This document shows positions 1 to 6,957 of a DNA stretch of 11,880 nucleotides, one piece after another. Source of the DNA: Lawsonibacter sp. (lineage in GTDB: Bacteria; Bacillota; Clostridia; Oscillospirales; Oscillospiraceae); NCBI GenBank assembly GCA_022798855.1, contig JAAWNI010000050.1:1-11880 (forward strand), given 5' to 3'. Positions within the stretch are counted from its first letter, which is position 1. Each line of letters opens with the position of its first letter. The position numbers were made by a program, and so were the translations under genes. The notes below the pieces were generated by a model. It ran no database searches, was not told where the DNA came from, and worked only from the letters and a program-made list of their open reading frames with translations.

Positions 1-370
1 GCATCACCTGCCGCTTGTCCGCCCCGCCGTAGCCCGCCACCGCCTGCTTCACCTGCATGGGGGTGTACTCGAAGATGGGCACCCCCAGCTTCTCCGCCGC
101 CAACAGGATCACGCCCCGGCCATGGGCCACGGAGATGCCGGTGGTGATGTTCTTGGTAAAAAACAGCTCCTCCACCGCCATCTCGTCAGGGTGGAAGGCG
201 TGGACCAGCTCCTCCATATCTTGGTCGATCTGGAGCAGGCGGCGGGACAGGGGGATTCCCGGCGGGGTGGTGATGACCCCGTAGCGCAGGAGGACGTTTT
301 TCCGCCGGTCCGCCCGGATGACCCCAAAGCCGATGGTGGCCACCCCCGGGTCGATGCCTAAGATAATCAT
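1..370 (-). CDS. ruvC: RuvC Holliday junction endonuclease, N-terminal 123 residues (cut by window edge)
   Basis: RuvC is the dimeric nuclease that cuts Holliday junctions symmetrically, working with the RuvAB branch-migration motor in recombinational repair. The visible part begins MIILGIDPGVATIGFGVI, the classic RuvC opening, with the first metal-binding aspartate at residue 7. The second acidic residue lies in VEELFF (E67), and the segment NITTGISVAHGRGVILLAAE follows the family pattern. The C-terminal catalytic acids lie beyond the left edge, so completeness cannot be judged. The ATG is preceded by a strong AGGAGG (about 6 nt away). The gene is divergent from the sigma factor gene and is the first gene of its transcript; ruvA and ruvB commonly follow, but would lie outside this window. 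Family assignment is near certain. Confidence 0.96.
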   Translation of the reverse strand, partial: MIILGIDPGVATIGFGVIRADRRKNVLLRYGVITTPPGIPLSRRLLQIDQDMEELVHAFHPDEMAVEELFFTKNITTGISVAHGRGVILLAAEKLGVPIFEYTPMQVKQAVAGYGGADKRQVM

Positions 371-384
371 GCGCTCCTCCTCTT

Positions 385-446
385 GTTCTTTTCTTTTGAA
401 AAAGAAAAGAACCAAAAGAAAACTTCAAAGAAAAACTTCGTTTTTC
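385..446. repeat. A/T-rich palindromes in the ruvC leader
   Basis: Two inverted repeats lie between the ruvC start and its likely promoter. The first pairs GTTCTTTTCTTTT (385-397) with AAAAGAAAAGAAC (400-412), 13 bp with only two bases between the arms. The second pairs GAAAAAC (430-436) with GTTTTTC (440-446) around TTC. I recall similar TTCTTTT/AAAAGAA palindromes scattered in intergenic regions of related Clostridia, so a dispersed repeat is likely; a leader attenuator is the alternative. Both would be transcribed in the ruvC mRNA. Confidence 0.6.
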
Positions 447-471
447 CTCCTGTCCACAATACTACATGGTA

Positions 472-500
472 ATTATAACACAAGGGTGGTAAAATGGGAA
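472..500 (-). promoter_or_regulatory. Candidate ruvC promoter
   Basis: On the minus strand there is a perfect TATAAT (477-472) preceded by TGT, giving an extended -10 (TGn). Seventeen bases upstream is TTCCCA (500-495), a four-of-six match to TTGACA. Transcription would start near 465, leaving a leader of about 95 nt that contains both A/T palindromes. Confidence 0.5.
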
Positions 501-568
501 GAAAGTTTTTCTGTCCGGTGACAATTCTCTCCCCTTCTTTGAGTTATGGGTGAAAGGAGGTCTTGCGT

Positions 569-1072
569 ATGGAAACTCTGCCGCTGCGCGCGGGCGGTGA
601 GATGGATGCAGTGATAGACCGCTATCAGAACACGGTGTACGGTCTGGCTCTGACCCGGACGGGCAATCGGGCCGACGCCGACGACGTATTTCAGGAGGTT
701 TTTCTGGCCTACTATCAGTGCGGCAAGACCTTCCGGGACGAAGAGCACCGGAAGGCCTGGCTGCTGCGCACCACCATCAACCAGTCCCGGCGAGTGACGT
801 CCTCCAGCTGGAGGCAGAAAACCGTCCCCCTGTCGGAGCGGGAGGACGCCCCCGTCCAGTTCCGGGAGCAGTCGGAAAACGAGGTGTGGTCCGCCCTCCA
901 GGAGCTGGCCGAGGACTACCGCCTACCCATCTATCTGTTCTACTTCCAGGAGCTGTCCACCCAGGAGATCGCCAAGGCGCTCTCCATCCGCCCCGGGGCC
1001 GTCCGCATGCGGCTGACACGGGGCCGGGAACAGCTCCGGGAGAAGCTGAAAGGAGCGTATTTTGATGAATAA
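569..1072 (+). CDS. ECF-type RNA polymerase sigma factor
   Basis: A 167-residue sigma-70 family protein of the extracytoplasmic-function (ECF) size class, which directs RNA polymerase to a small regulon, usually in response to envelope stress. Region 2 spans about residues 13-78, with VIDRYQNTVYGLALTRTGN and the typical DADDVFQEVFLAYY segment (36-49). Region 4 spans about 108-160 and has the helix-turn-helix LSTQEIAKALSIRPGAVRMRL. Region 3 is absent, as expected. A TTG at 563 is also in frame, but the ATG at 569 sits 8 nt after AAAGGAGG and is preferred. The last 8 nt overlap the downstream membrane-protein gene, indicating translational coupling. The trigger and target promoters cannot be read from the sequence, and I saw no convincing autoregulatory promoter upstream. 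Confidence 0.93.
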   Translation: METLPLRAGGEMDAVIDRYQNTVYGLALTRTGNRADADDVFQEVFLAYYQCGKTFRDEEHRKAWLLRTTINQSRRVTSSSWRQKTVPLSEREDAPVQFREQSENEVWSALQELAEDYRLPIYLFYFQELSTQEIAKALSIRPGAVRMRLTRGREQLREKLKGAYFDE

Positions 1073-2318
1073 GGAACTGTTCGATTCCATGAACAAGCAG
1101 ATGGGCCCAAGCCCGGAGCTTCGCGAAGCCCTCTCCGAGAAGCTGGCCCAGGCCCCGAAAAAGCGGCCCATCCCCTGGATGAAGTACGGGGCCGCCGCCG
1201 CCTGCGCAGTGCTGGCAGCCGGCGTGTTTACCGTCTATCAGGCCGGAAAGCCCAGGTTCCAGCCCCTTACCCGCACAGTCCCGCTCCACAGTTATGTGAT
1301 GGTGGAGGGTTTGACCGGCACCATCCAGGAAAACGCCACCACCGCCACTGGTGGAAGCGAAGGGGCCGTCCGGGACCAGGACACGGGCATGACCCCGGAG
1401 GACCTGACCGCCGCCATGCTGGACGTGGGCTACACCCAGGATGAGGTCAACGGGTACCAGGCCATCGGCTACCAGATGACCTGGGCCAAGTGGTGGAAGT
1501 TCGTCCATCAGCAGGAGAACAGCGAGGGGGACGACCCCTTCAACCTGGATGATCTGAAGCTTTTCTCCCAGAAAGAGCTGTACATCAGCACTGGGGCCCT
1601 CCCCGCCCCCAACACCGGCGACCTGCCCGGCGGGGCTTATGTGGGGGATGCCCCGGTTCAGGAGGGGGCCGAGGACTATCAGAGGCTGATGGACCGCTTC
1701 AACGGCACCTACCCCGACTGGTACGGCGGGGCCTATCTGGACCGATCCGGCCGGCTGGTGGTCCAGCTGGTGGAGGACAAGGACCCCGGGGACAAGACCC
1801 TGGAGCTCCAGGTGCTGGACTGGACGGGCAGCGACAGCGTGATGTTCTCCTCCTGCAAATACTCCCGGGCCCAGCTCAGCGAGCTGATGGACCGGCTCAA
1901 CGCCCTCCCGGACAGCAACCCGGAATGCGGCGACGTGATGGCGGGCTGGGGCATCAATGAGGAGGCCAACCGCATCGACCTGACCCTCACCCAGGTCAAC
2001 AACTCCATCCTGGTCGTTCTGGCGGAGCTGGACCCGGAGGACGACATGATTCTGGTCCAGGTGGGCCAGCGGGCCACCGCCGATGTAGGGACTGAGGACC
2101 CGACGGTCCACCACACTGTCCCCGGCGGGGCTGACACCTCCGTCCCCAACGAGGACGACAGTATTGCCTATGAGCCCTACTACGACGGCGCCAAATACGA
2201 CGTGGAGGAGCTCCCCGAGAAGCTGCCCAAACTCGAGCAGAAGCAGCCCGCCGCCACGGTGGATTCCGTCCCCGGGGAGGGCTCCGCCGACACCGCCGCC
2301 CGCGGCCCCCGGTCTTGA
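1065..2318 (+). CDS. Probable membrane-anchored anti-sigma factor
   Basis: A 417-residue protein with a short N-terminal cytoplasmic part (1-38, rich in charged residues), one membrane segment at about 40-59 (YGAAAACAVLAAGVFTV) and a large extracytoplasmic domain. Its gene overlaps the sigma factor gene by 8 nt, the usual arrangement for a cognate anti-sigma factor. I do not see the zinc-binding HxxxCxxC motif of ZAS-type anti-sigma factors, so the assignment rests on context and topology. Residues about 219-336 (WYGGAYLDRSGRLVVQLV followed by a helix and VVLAEL) resemble the alpha/beta fold of serine-protease prodomains; this is a weak resemblance judged by eye. The C-terminus is acidic, Pro-rich and probably disordered. 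AAAGGAG lies 9 nt before the ATG at 1065; a TTG one codon earlier is possible. The stop codon lies inside the next gene's -35 box. Confidence 0.7.
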   Translation: MNKELFDSMNKQMGPSPELREALSEKLAQAPKKRPIPWMKYGAAAACAVLAAGVFTVYQAGKPRFQPLTRTVPLHSYVMVEGLTGTIQENATTATGGSEGAVRDQDTGMTPEDLTAAMLDVGYTQDEVNGYQAIGYQMTWAKWWKFVHQQENSEGDDPFNLDDLKLFSQKELYISTGALPAPNTGDLPGGAYVGDAPVQEGAEDYQRLMDRFNGTYPDWYGGAYLDRSGRLVVQLVEDKDPGDKTLELQVLDWTGSDSVMFSSCKYSRAQLSELMDRLNALPDSNPECGDVMAGWGINEEANRIDLTLTQVNNSILVVLAELDPEDDMILVQVGQRATADVGTEDPTVHHTVPGGADTSVPNEDDSIAYEPYYDGAKYDVEELPEKLPKLEQKQPAATVDSVPGEGSADTAARGPRS

Positions 2319-2343
2319 CAAACCGCCGGCTCTGGGATAACAT
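2315..2343 (+). promoter_or_regulatory. Promoter of the nitroreductase gene
   Basis: Perfect TTGACA (2315-2320), a 17-base spacer and TAACAT (2338-2343, four of six matches to TATAAT). The -35 box contains the TGA stop codon of the preceding gene (2316-2318). Transcription would begin near 2350, about 65 nt before the nitroreductase ATG. This makes the nitroreductase separately transcribable from the sigma/anti-sigma unit. Confidence 0.65.
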
Positions 2344-2359
2344 AGCGTTGCCGAATTTG

Positions 2360-2389
2360 TTCGGGGGCGGCTTTACGGCCGCCCCCGAA
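2360..2389 (+). promoter_or_regulatory. Strong GC hairpin in the nitroreductase leader
   Basis: A perfect 12-bp stem, TTCGGGGGCGGC (2360-2371) pairing with 2378-2389, has a six-base loop. Neither strand shows a U-tract after it, so it is a poor intrinsic terminator. It begins about 10 nt after the predicted transcription start and ends 12 nt before the ribosome binding site, so it probably forms a 5' leader structure. It may also impede read-through from the upstream operon. Confidence 0.6.
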
Positions 2390-2415
2390 GATCAATCGAA
2401 ACGGAGGAACGCTCT

Positions 2416-2958
2416 ATGGACGCCCAGACCTGTATCTTGACCCGGCGCAGCCACCGGAAATTTACCGGGGAAGCCGTCAGCCGCCAGGAGATCGAAAAGA
2501 TCGTCTCTCTGGCCTCCTACGCCCCCAGCTGGAAGAACACCCAGATCAGCCGCTACACCGCCATCGAGGACGAGGGGGTCAAGCGGACCATCAGCGAAAG
2601 ATTCTGCCCCCCCGGCACCAACAACGCCGCTATTATCAGCTCCTGCCCCGTCCTCATCGCCCAGACCTTTATGAAAAACCGCTGCGGCTATGAGCGCGGC
2701 GGCTCCTTCACCACCGACCGGGGGGAGGGCTGGCAGTACTACGACTGCGGCATCGCCGCCCAGACCTTCTGCCTGGCCGCCCACGACCTGGGGCTGGCCA
2801 CCGTGATTATGGGCGTCTTCGACCGGAAGGGCCTGCAGGCGTATCTGGACCTCCCCGAGGACCAGGAGCTTATGGCCCTCATCGCCCTGGGCCATCCCGC
2901 CGGAGAAGCCGCCGCCCCCAAGCGCAAGGAGGTTAGTGATCTTCTCAGCTATCGATAA
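2416..2958 (+). CDS. Nitroreductase family flavoprotein
   Basis: A complete 180-residue protein of the nitroreductase superfamily: dimeric FMN enzymes in the cytoplasm that use NAD(P)H to reduce nitro groups, quinones or other electron acceptors. The N-terminal RRSHRKF (10-16) is the phosphate-contacting RRS.R.F motif. It is followed by YAPSWKNTQ (35-43), equivalent to the family's APSxxNxQ. The D110-CGIAAQTFCLAAHDLGL helix and the late GHPAG (159-163) are also typical. Length fits the shorter nitroreductases. No ferredoxin domain is fused, and no Fe-S cysteine cluster is seen. GGAGGA sits 7 nt before the ATG. It has its own promoter and leader hairpin and converges on the Bax-inhibitor-like gene. 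The natural substrate cannot be told from sequence. Confidence 0.93.
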   Translation: MDAQTCILTRRSHRKFTGEAVSRQEIEKIVSLASYAPSWKNTQISRYTAIEDEGVKRTISERFCPPGTNNAAIISSCPVLIAQTFMKNRCGYERGGSFTTDRGEGWQYYDCGIAAQTFCLAAHDLGLATVIMGVFDRKGLQAYLDLPEDQELMALIALGHPAGEAAAPKRKEVSDLLSYR

Positions 2959-2960
2959 GA

Positions 2961-2996
2961 TTAAAACAGCGGCCGCTCTGTGGGAGCGGCCGCTGT
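2961..2996 (-). terminator. Shared palindromic terminator between convergent genes
   Basis: A 13-bp stem, ACAGCGGCCGCTC (2966-2978) with GAGCGGCCGCTGT (2984-2996), has a TGTGG loop. On the minus strand it is followed by TTTTAATCTTA, a modest U-tract 11 nt after the stop codon of the Bax-inhibitor-like gene. On the plus strand it begins 8 nt after the nitroreductase stop but lacks a U-run. It probably ends both transcripts, most efficiently the minus one. Confidence 0.75.
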
Positions 2997-3006
2997 CCGG
3001 CTTCTG

Positions 3007-3723
3007 TCAGTTTTTCTTGCTGCCCAGGAAGCGCAGCAGGTACAGGAACAGGTTGATAAAGTCCAGATAGAGCTGGAGGGCGGAAAAGATGGACGCCTTG
3101 GCCAGCATATCAGGGGACGCGGAATAGTAGTGGTAGAAGGCCCGGATCTTCTGGGTGTCGTAGGCGGTGTAGCCCAGGAAAACGGCGATGCCGATGAGGC
3201 AGACCACCCGGTCGAACATCTGAAAACCGGGGATGAACATGGACAGCAGGCCGAAAATGATGAGGAACAGCAGCCCGGAAACCAGGATGGTCCGCAGGCT
3301 GGACAGGTCCCGCTTGGTGAAGAAGCCGTAAGCCGCCAGGGCGCCGAAGTAGACGGCGGTGAGCAGGAAGCAGAGAGTGAGGGAGGCCAGGCGGTAGATG
3401 AGCAGGTAGAAGGACAGGGTAAAGCCAAACAGGGCGGAGAACAGCACAAACAGCCCGATGGCCGTCCCCACCGCCATTTTTTCCAGGCGGCGGACCATGG
3501 TAAAGGAAATCACCAGGGTGGCGATCAACACGACTATATGGCAGTAGGGGAAATAGTAGGCGGCGTACAGCGTGGCGTTGGTAATCCAGCAGCCCACCGC
3601 CACCCCGAAGGTGACCAGCAGGCCCAGCACCATCCACAGAAACGTCTTGGCGGTGTACTGCCCCAGGGTATCAGCCTGATGAGAGGCGTAATTGCGGTCA
3701 AACTCATAGGGATCGAAGCTCAT
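3007..3723 (-). CDS. Bax inhibitor-1 / YetJ family membrane protein
   Basis: A 238-residue, highly hydrophobic protein with about seven membrane helices, starting near residue 25 after a charged N-terminus. The C-terminal SALQLYLDFINLFLYLLRFLG is the signature of the Bax inhibitor-1 (UPF0005/TMBIM) family. In Bacillus YetJ, members form a pH-sensitive calcium leak gated by a pair of aspartates; D189 in GYTAYDTQKI and D221 in LYLDFINLF are the likely counterparts. The loop between them looks somewhat longer than in YetJ. The start at 3723 is chosen because AAAGGAG lies 8 nt upstream and the promoter lies further up; longer in-frame starts fall at or upstream of the promoter. It is transcribed alone. 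The family call is secure, but the physiological role in bacteria is poorly defined. Confidence 0.92.
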   Translation of the reverse strand: MSFDPYEFDRNYASHQADTLGQYTAKTFLWMVLGLLVTFGVAVGCWITNATLYAAYYFPYCHIVVLIATLVISFTMVRRLEKMAVGTAIGLFVLFSALFGFTLSFYLLIYRLASLTLCFLLTAVYFGALAAYGFFTKRDLSSLRTILVSGLLFLIIFGLLSMFIPGFQMFDRVVCLIGIAVFLGYTAYDTQKIRAFYHYYSASPDMLAKASIFSALQLYLDFINLFLYLLRFLGSKKN

Positions 3724-3784
3724 AGAAAGCACTCCTTTCAGCGCAGGCAGATTTATTCCATTCTGCCCGCTTTTCATCACTTTT

Positions 3785-3813
3785 ATTATACAGCGGCCTT
3801 GTAAAAAAATCAA
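3785..3813 (-). promoter_or_regulatory. Promoter of the Bax-inhibitor-like gene
   Basis: Reading the minus strand, TTGATT (3813-3808), 17 bases and a perfect TATAAT (3790-3785). The spacer begins with a run of T. Transcription would start near 3778, giving a 55-nt leader before the ATG at 3723. The seven T on the minus strand at 3809-3803 could also help end the upstream transcript, but only a very weak stem precedes them. Confidence 0.7.
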
Positions 3814-3847
3814 CCGTTATTTCCGGGGGCGCGGCCTTTGTCAGCGC

Positions 3848-5161
3848 TCAATCCCAAAAGCTGTGTGCGAGCCGCGTCAGATAGTCCTGGGCGCTGCCGT
3901 GGACGTTGGGCGGCTCCTCCAGGTCCACAAAGTAGTCGATGAAAAAGTCCTCCACATCCGGTTCGCCCTTCAATTCCGCCAGTATCTCAAAGGCTTCCGC
4001 CTTCAAACTGCAATACCGGTCCCCGATGGCGGCGCACCGGAGGGCGGCGGCCTTTAAGCGGGAATCCCCCCGGTTCCGCAGGGCCACCAGCGCCCCCCGC
4101 AGCTGGGGACGGTAGAGCCCGGGGTCTGTCAGCCAGGCTTCCAGCTCCTCATCCGTGGGATAGCCGACCTCCGCCGCCGACACCAGGGCATACCCCTCTG
4201 CGGTGGGATAGCGTTTCCCGGCGGCCAGCAGCTCCTCCGGCAGCTCCGCATCCGCCAGACGGCCCTTCGGCAGCGGTTCGGAGCACTCGATGAGCTTCCA
4301 GGGCTCCTTGGGCAGCTCCACCCCGCCCATGTCCTGGATAGGCACCGTAAAAGGCCCGAAGCACCCCGCTTTTTTCTCCCCACCTCCGGAGAAGGCCAGG
4401 GGGCGCAGCTGGTAGTGCTCCAGCCGCAGCACCGTCAGGCAGGGCAGGGTCCGGCCCAGCAGGGCGGCGGCGGACGCCTTGTGGTGGCCGTCCAGCAGAA
4501 CGGACACCCCCTCCGTCACATAGAGGGCGAGCCCGTGGGGCTGAGGGCCGTCTTGCCGGAAGCGCTCTTTGTAATACTCCACCCGCCCCATGTCCAGCCG
4601 GGACCGCCGCTGGGAGGGGTAGAGGAACACCGGCGGCAGGCGTTCATACTGGTACTCATAGTCGTCATCATCGAGGTAAACAAGGCCGGTGGCGGGGTTG
4701 GGCTCCAGATGGTCGGACACACCCCAGAAGAACTGCCTGCAGCCATCGCTGGGATAGGCGCCGCTCTCAGCCAGCACATAGACGCCCTCCGGCAGCAGCT
4801 CCAGCAGGGGCGACAGGGCAGGGACGGCGTCCTCCAGACGGGCAAAGCCGCCGTTGAGGGTTTCCCGCAGGGCGTCCAGCTCCGGGCATTCCGCCGTTTC
4901 CAGACCCCAGCCGGTGCAGAGCCAACTTTCACTGGTTTCGTATACCGCGGCGAGCCAGGACAGAAGCGGTTTTCCCCGCAGGGTAAGGCAGAGGGGTGTT
5001 TCATAGGGGTCGGCCCTGGCTGGCAGGAGCCGCCGCTCCCAGCGCAGGACGCCGGCCCCACGGACATGGAGCAGCAGGGCATCCCGGCACCAGGGCTGCT
5101 GGCTCAGGTCGAGCTTTGCGGGGAGGATGCGGATGTTCTCCCGGTTCCAGGGCATTCTCAC
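3848..5161 (-). CDS. Unrecognised protein with ParB-like DGHHK motif
   Basis: I cannot assign this 437-residue protein to a named family. It has no signal peptide or membrane helix, so it is probably cytoplasmic. Residues 216-240 (TEGVSVLLDGHHKASAAALLG) carry a DGHHK motif like the GxHR/DGHH signature of ParB/sulfiredoxin-fold proteins, where it binds phosphate or nucleotide. A strongly acidic stretch, DDDDYEY, occurs at 164-170. Residues about 350-412 (LRGALVALRNRGDSRLKAAALRCAAIGD and following) look like alpha-helical HEAT-type repeats. The start is taken as GTG 5161, 6 nt after GGAGGAG; ATG 5155 is two codons inside. An extension to 5221 would run into the MITE-like element and lacks a ribosome binding site. 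No operon partner is evident. It may be an immunity or housekeeping protein of the type that reads SMI1/HEAT-like, but that is speculation. Confidence 0.8.
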   Translation of the reverse strand: MRMPWNRENIRILPAKLDLSQQPWCRDALLLHVRGAGVLRWERRLLPARADPYETPLCLTLRGKPLLSWLAAVYETSESWLCTGWGLETAECPELDALRETLNGGFARLEDAVPALSPLLELLPEGVYVLAESGAYPSDGCRQFFWGVSDHLEPNPATGLVYLDDDDYEYQYERLPPVFLYPSQRRSRLDMGRVEYYKERFRQDGPQPHGLALYVTEGVSVLLDGHHKASAAALLGRTLPCLTVLRLEHYQLRPLAFSGGGEKKAGCFGPFTVPIQDMGGVELPKEPWKLIECSEPLPKGRLADAELPEELLAAGKRYPTAEGYALVSAAEVGYPTDEELEAWLTDPGLYRPQLRGALVALRNRGDSRLKAAALRCAAIGDRYCSLKAEAFEILAELKGEPDVEDFFIDYFVDLEEPPNVHGSAQDYLTRLAHSFWD

Positions 5162-5194
5162 AGCTGTCTCCTCCTGTCCGCCAACTTCCAAACT

Positions 5195-5334
5195 TATAGC
5201 AATCGTCAAAATGCGTAACACTCAGTAGGGGCGGATATCATCCGCCCGCAAGGTGACGCGGCACAGCCCTTCCGGACGGGCGGGTAATACCCGCCCCTAC
5301 AAAATCACTGTTGGTAATTTAGAAGATTGCTATA
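5195..5334. mobile_element. MITE-like palindromic element, about 140 bp
   Basis: The ends are perfect 10-bp inverted repeats, TATAGCAATC (5195-5204) and GATTGCTATA (5325-5334). Inside is a second inverted pair, GTAGGGGCGG (5225-5234) with CCGCCCCTAC (5291-5300). Each half forms its own hairpin: GGGCGGAT/ATCCGCCC (5229-5247, loop ATC) and GGGCGGGT/ACCCGCCC (5278-5296, loop AAT). It has no coding capacity. I recall GTAGGGGCGGATATCATCCGCCC-like units as abundant in related genomes. No clean target-site duplication is visible. It separates the chemoreceptor gene from the DGHHK-motif gene and ends only about 34 bp before the latter's start. Confidence 0.7.
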
Positions 5335-5352
5335 GAAGCTATTGGGCGTGTC

Positions 5353-6939
5353 TTACAGATTCGCGAACATCTCCATCTGTCTTTTCAGCTCCCCGACAAT
5401 CTCCTGGTTGGTGTCCATGCCGGCGGTAATGCCGGCCATGTCGTCCACCAGGCCCCGGGTGCTCTCCGCCGCGCCGGTGACGCCGGAAACCGCGCCGTCG
5501 ATGGCGCCGGAAATGCTGGAGATGGAGCCGGAAATCTCGTCCATAGCGGTTTTCAGCCGGCCCGCCCGGTCGTTGAAGGTCTCCATCGCCCGCCCGATGT
5601 AAACCGAGTCCTCCCGGTACTGCTGGCCGGACTGAATAGATTGGTCCAGCTGGGCCAGAATGGTCTCGCCCAGGTAGTCCGCCAGCCTGCGGGCGCTGTC
5701 GGACAGATAATCCACCGCCCCGGTCACCACCCCGCTGACCTCCTGAATGTGGTTGGCGGTTTCGGCGCAGGAGTCCGCCAGATTGCGTATCTCGTGGGCC
5801 ACGATGGCAAAGCCTTTGCCCGCTTCCCCCGCCCGCGCGGCCTCGATGGCGGCGTTGATGGCGATCAGGTCGGTGGAGGAGGAGATATTCAGGATGTCCT
5901 TGGTCAAAACGCTGATCTGGCTGACGCTCTGGCTCTTCTCGATGGCCTGGTCCAGCATGGCCGTGATCTCCGCCGTCCTGCCCCGAACCGCCTCCAGCTC
6001 CTGGTGGGCGGAGCGCTCCATCTCCTCGGCCCGCCCCCGCATCTCCACGGAGTAGGCGGTGATGGCGGCGCACTCCCGCGCCATGTCCCCGGCGTCCTCC
6101 TGGGTGCTGGCGGCGCTGGCCCGGATGGCGCTGGTGCTGCCCGCGATCTCCTCCAGGGCGGCGGAGAGCTGCTCCGTGGCGCCGGACAGGGTCCGCGCGC
6201 TGCCGCTGGAGGTCCGCGTCCGCTGGCGCACCTCCCCCACCACGCCGCTGATCCGCTCCGAGCTGTCCTGCAGGGTGCCCATCGCTTCCTGAATGGGGGC
6301 GATGACCGACCTCCGGATGATGCGGAAGGCCGCGGCCACCAGCAGCACCCCGGCCGTCAGGGTGGCGGCGCTGGTGAGCAGGGAGATGACATAGACCAGG
6401 AAGAGGCGGCCCCGCGCCGCTTCCGCCTGCCCGCTGACCGAGCCGTAGAGGGCATCGATGTCCTCCTCCGCCGCCCGGCTCCAGGCGGCCGCGTCCCCGT
6501 TGGCTATGGTGTAAGCCGCCTGGGTCTTGCTGTCGGCGCTGGCGCTGACCAGATAGACCAGGGCGTGCTTGAACTCCTCATAATCGCTGAGCAGGGACTG
6601 GTAAACCGCCCGGTCCTCCTCCCGGACAAAGGGCTCGTAATCGGCCAGCTCCCCGTCCAGCGTCCGCTCCTCCGCCTTGATCTCCTGCACCAGGCGGATC
6701 ATGGTGGCGTGGTCGGCCGCCACGATGTGGGACAGGGCCAGACGGTGGATGTCCATCATAGAGCGCCTGATCTCCTCCAGCCGCCCCTCGCTGACCATAT
6801 ACTCGTCTACAATGGCCCCCGCGTTGGCGTGGACGTTGTTGATGCTGAATACCGCCAAAAGGTTGGAAAGCAGCGCCACAAGCCCCAGCAGGACAATGGG
6901 CAGGATCAAACGCCGCTGCAATGTCAGCTTGCTTTTCAT
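5353..6939 (-). CDS. Methyl-accepting chemotaxis protein
   Basis: A 528-residue transmembrane chemoreceptor that would signal through CheW/CheA to the flagellar motor. TM1 is at about 10-33 and TM2 at about 179-205. Between them lies a roughly 145-residue helical ligand-binding region resembling a four-helix bundle (4HB_MCP type). The cytoplasmic coiled coil carries the conserved signalling tip at 355-395, including DLIAINAAIEAARAGEAGKG and FAIVAHEIRNLAD. A normal HAMP domain is not obvious: RRSVIAPIQEAM resembles its first helix, but the DExGEL-like second part is missing. The C-terminus has no CheR-binding pentapeptide. The ATG follows GGAGGAG closely. The neighbouring upstream gene encodes a solute-binding lipoprotein, a possible sensory partner. 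It implies a motile organism, or a receptor retained from one. Confidence 0.95.
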   Translation of the reverse strand: MKSKLTLQRRLILPIVLLGLVALLSNLLAVFSINNVHANAGAIVDEYMVSEGRLEEIRRSMMDIHRLALSHIVAADHATMIRLVQEIKAEERTLDGELADYEPFVREEDRAVYQSLLSDYEEFKHALVYLVSASADSKTQAAYTIANGDAAAWSRAAEEDIDALYGSVSGQAEAARGRLFLVYVISLLTSAATLTAGVLLVAAAFRIIRRSVIAPIQEAMGTLQDSSERISGVVGEVRQRTRTSSGSARTLSGATEQLSAALEEIAGSTSAIRASAASTQEDAGDMARECAAITAYSVEMRGRAEEMERSAHQELEAVRGRTAEITAMLDQAIEKSQSVSQISVLTKDILNISSSTDLIAINAAIEAARAGEAGKGFAIVAHEIRNLADSCAETANHIQEVSGVVTGAVDYLSDSARRLADYLGETILAQLDQSIQSGQQYREDSVYIGRAMETFNDRAGRLKTAMDEISGSISSISGAIDGAVSGVTGAAESTRGLVDDMAGITAGMDTNQEIVGELKRQMEMFANL

Positions 6940-6957
6940 ACGATCTCCTCCGAAGTA

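Noticed and set aside
777..2321. 514-codon open frame opposite the sigma factor and membrane-protein genes
   Set aside because: It is antisense to two well-supported genes and has a Gly/Val/His-rich, low-complexity composition. It arises from high GC and lacks recognisable domains.
2360..2389. Intrinsic terminator for the sigma/anti-sigma unit
   Set aside because: The stem is strong, but no U-tract follows on either strand, and it lies downstream of a good promoter, so it is better read as a leader hairpin.
5162..5221. 20-residue N-terminal extension of the DGHHK-motif protein
   Set aside because: It would start at a GTG inside the MITE-like element without a ribosome binding site, whereas GTG 5161 has GGAGGAG at proper distance.
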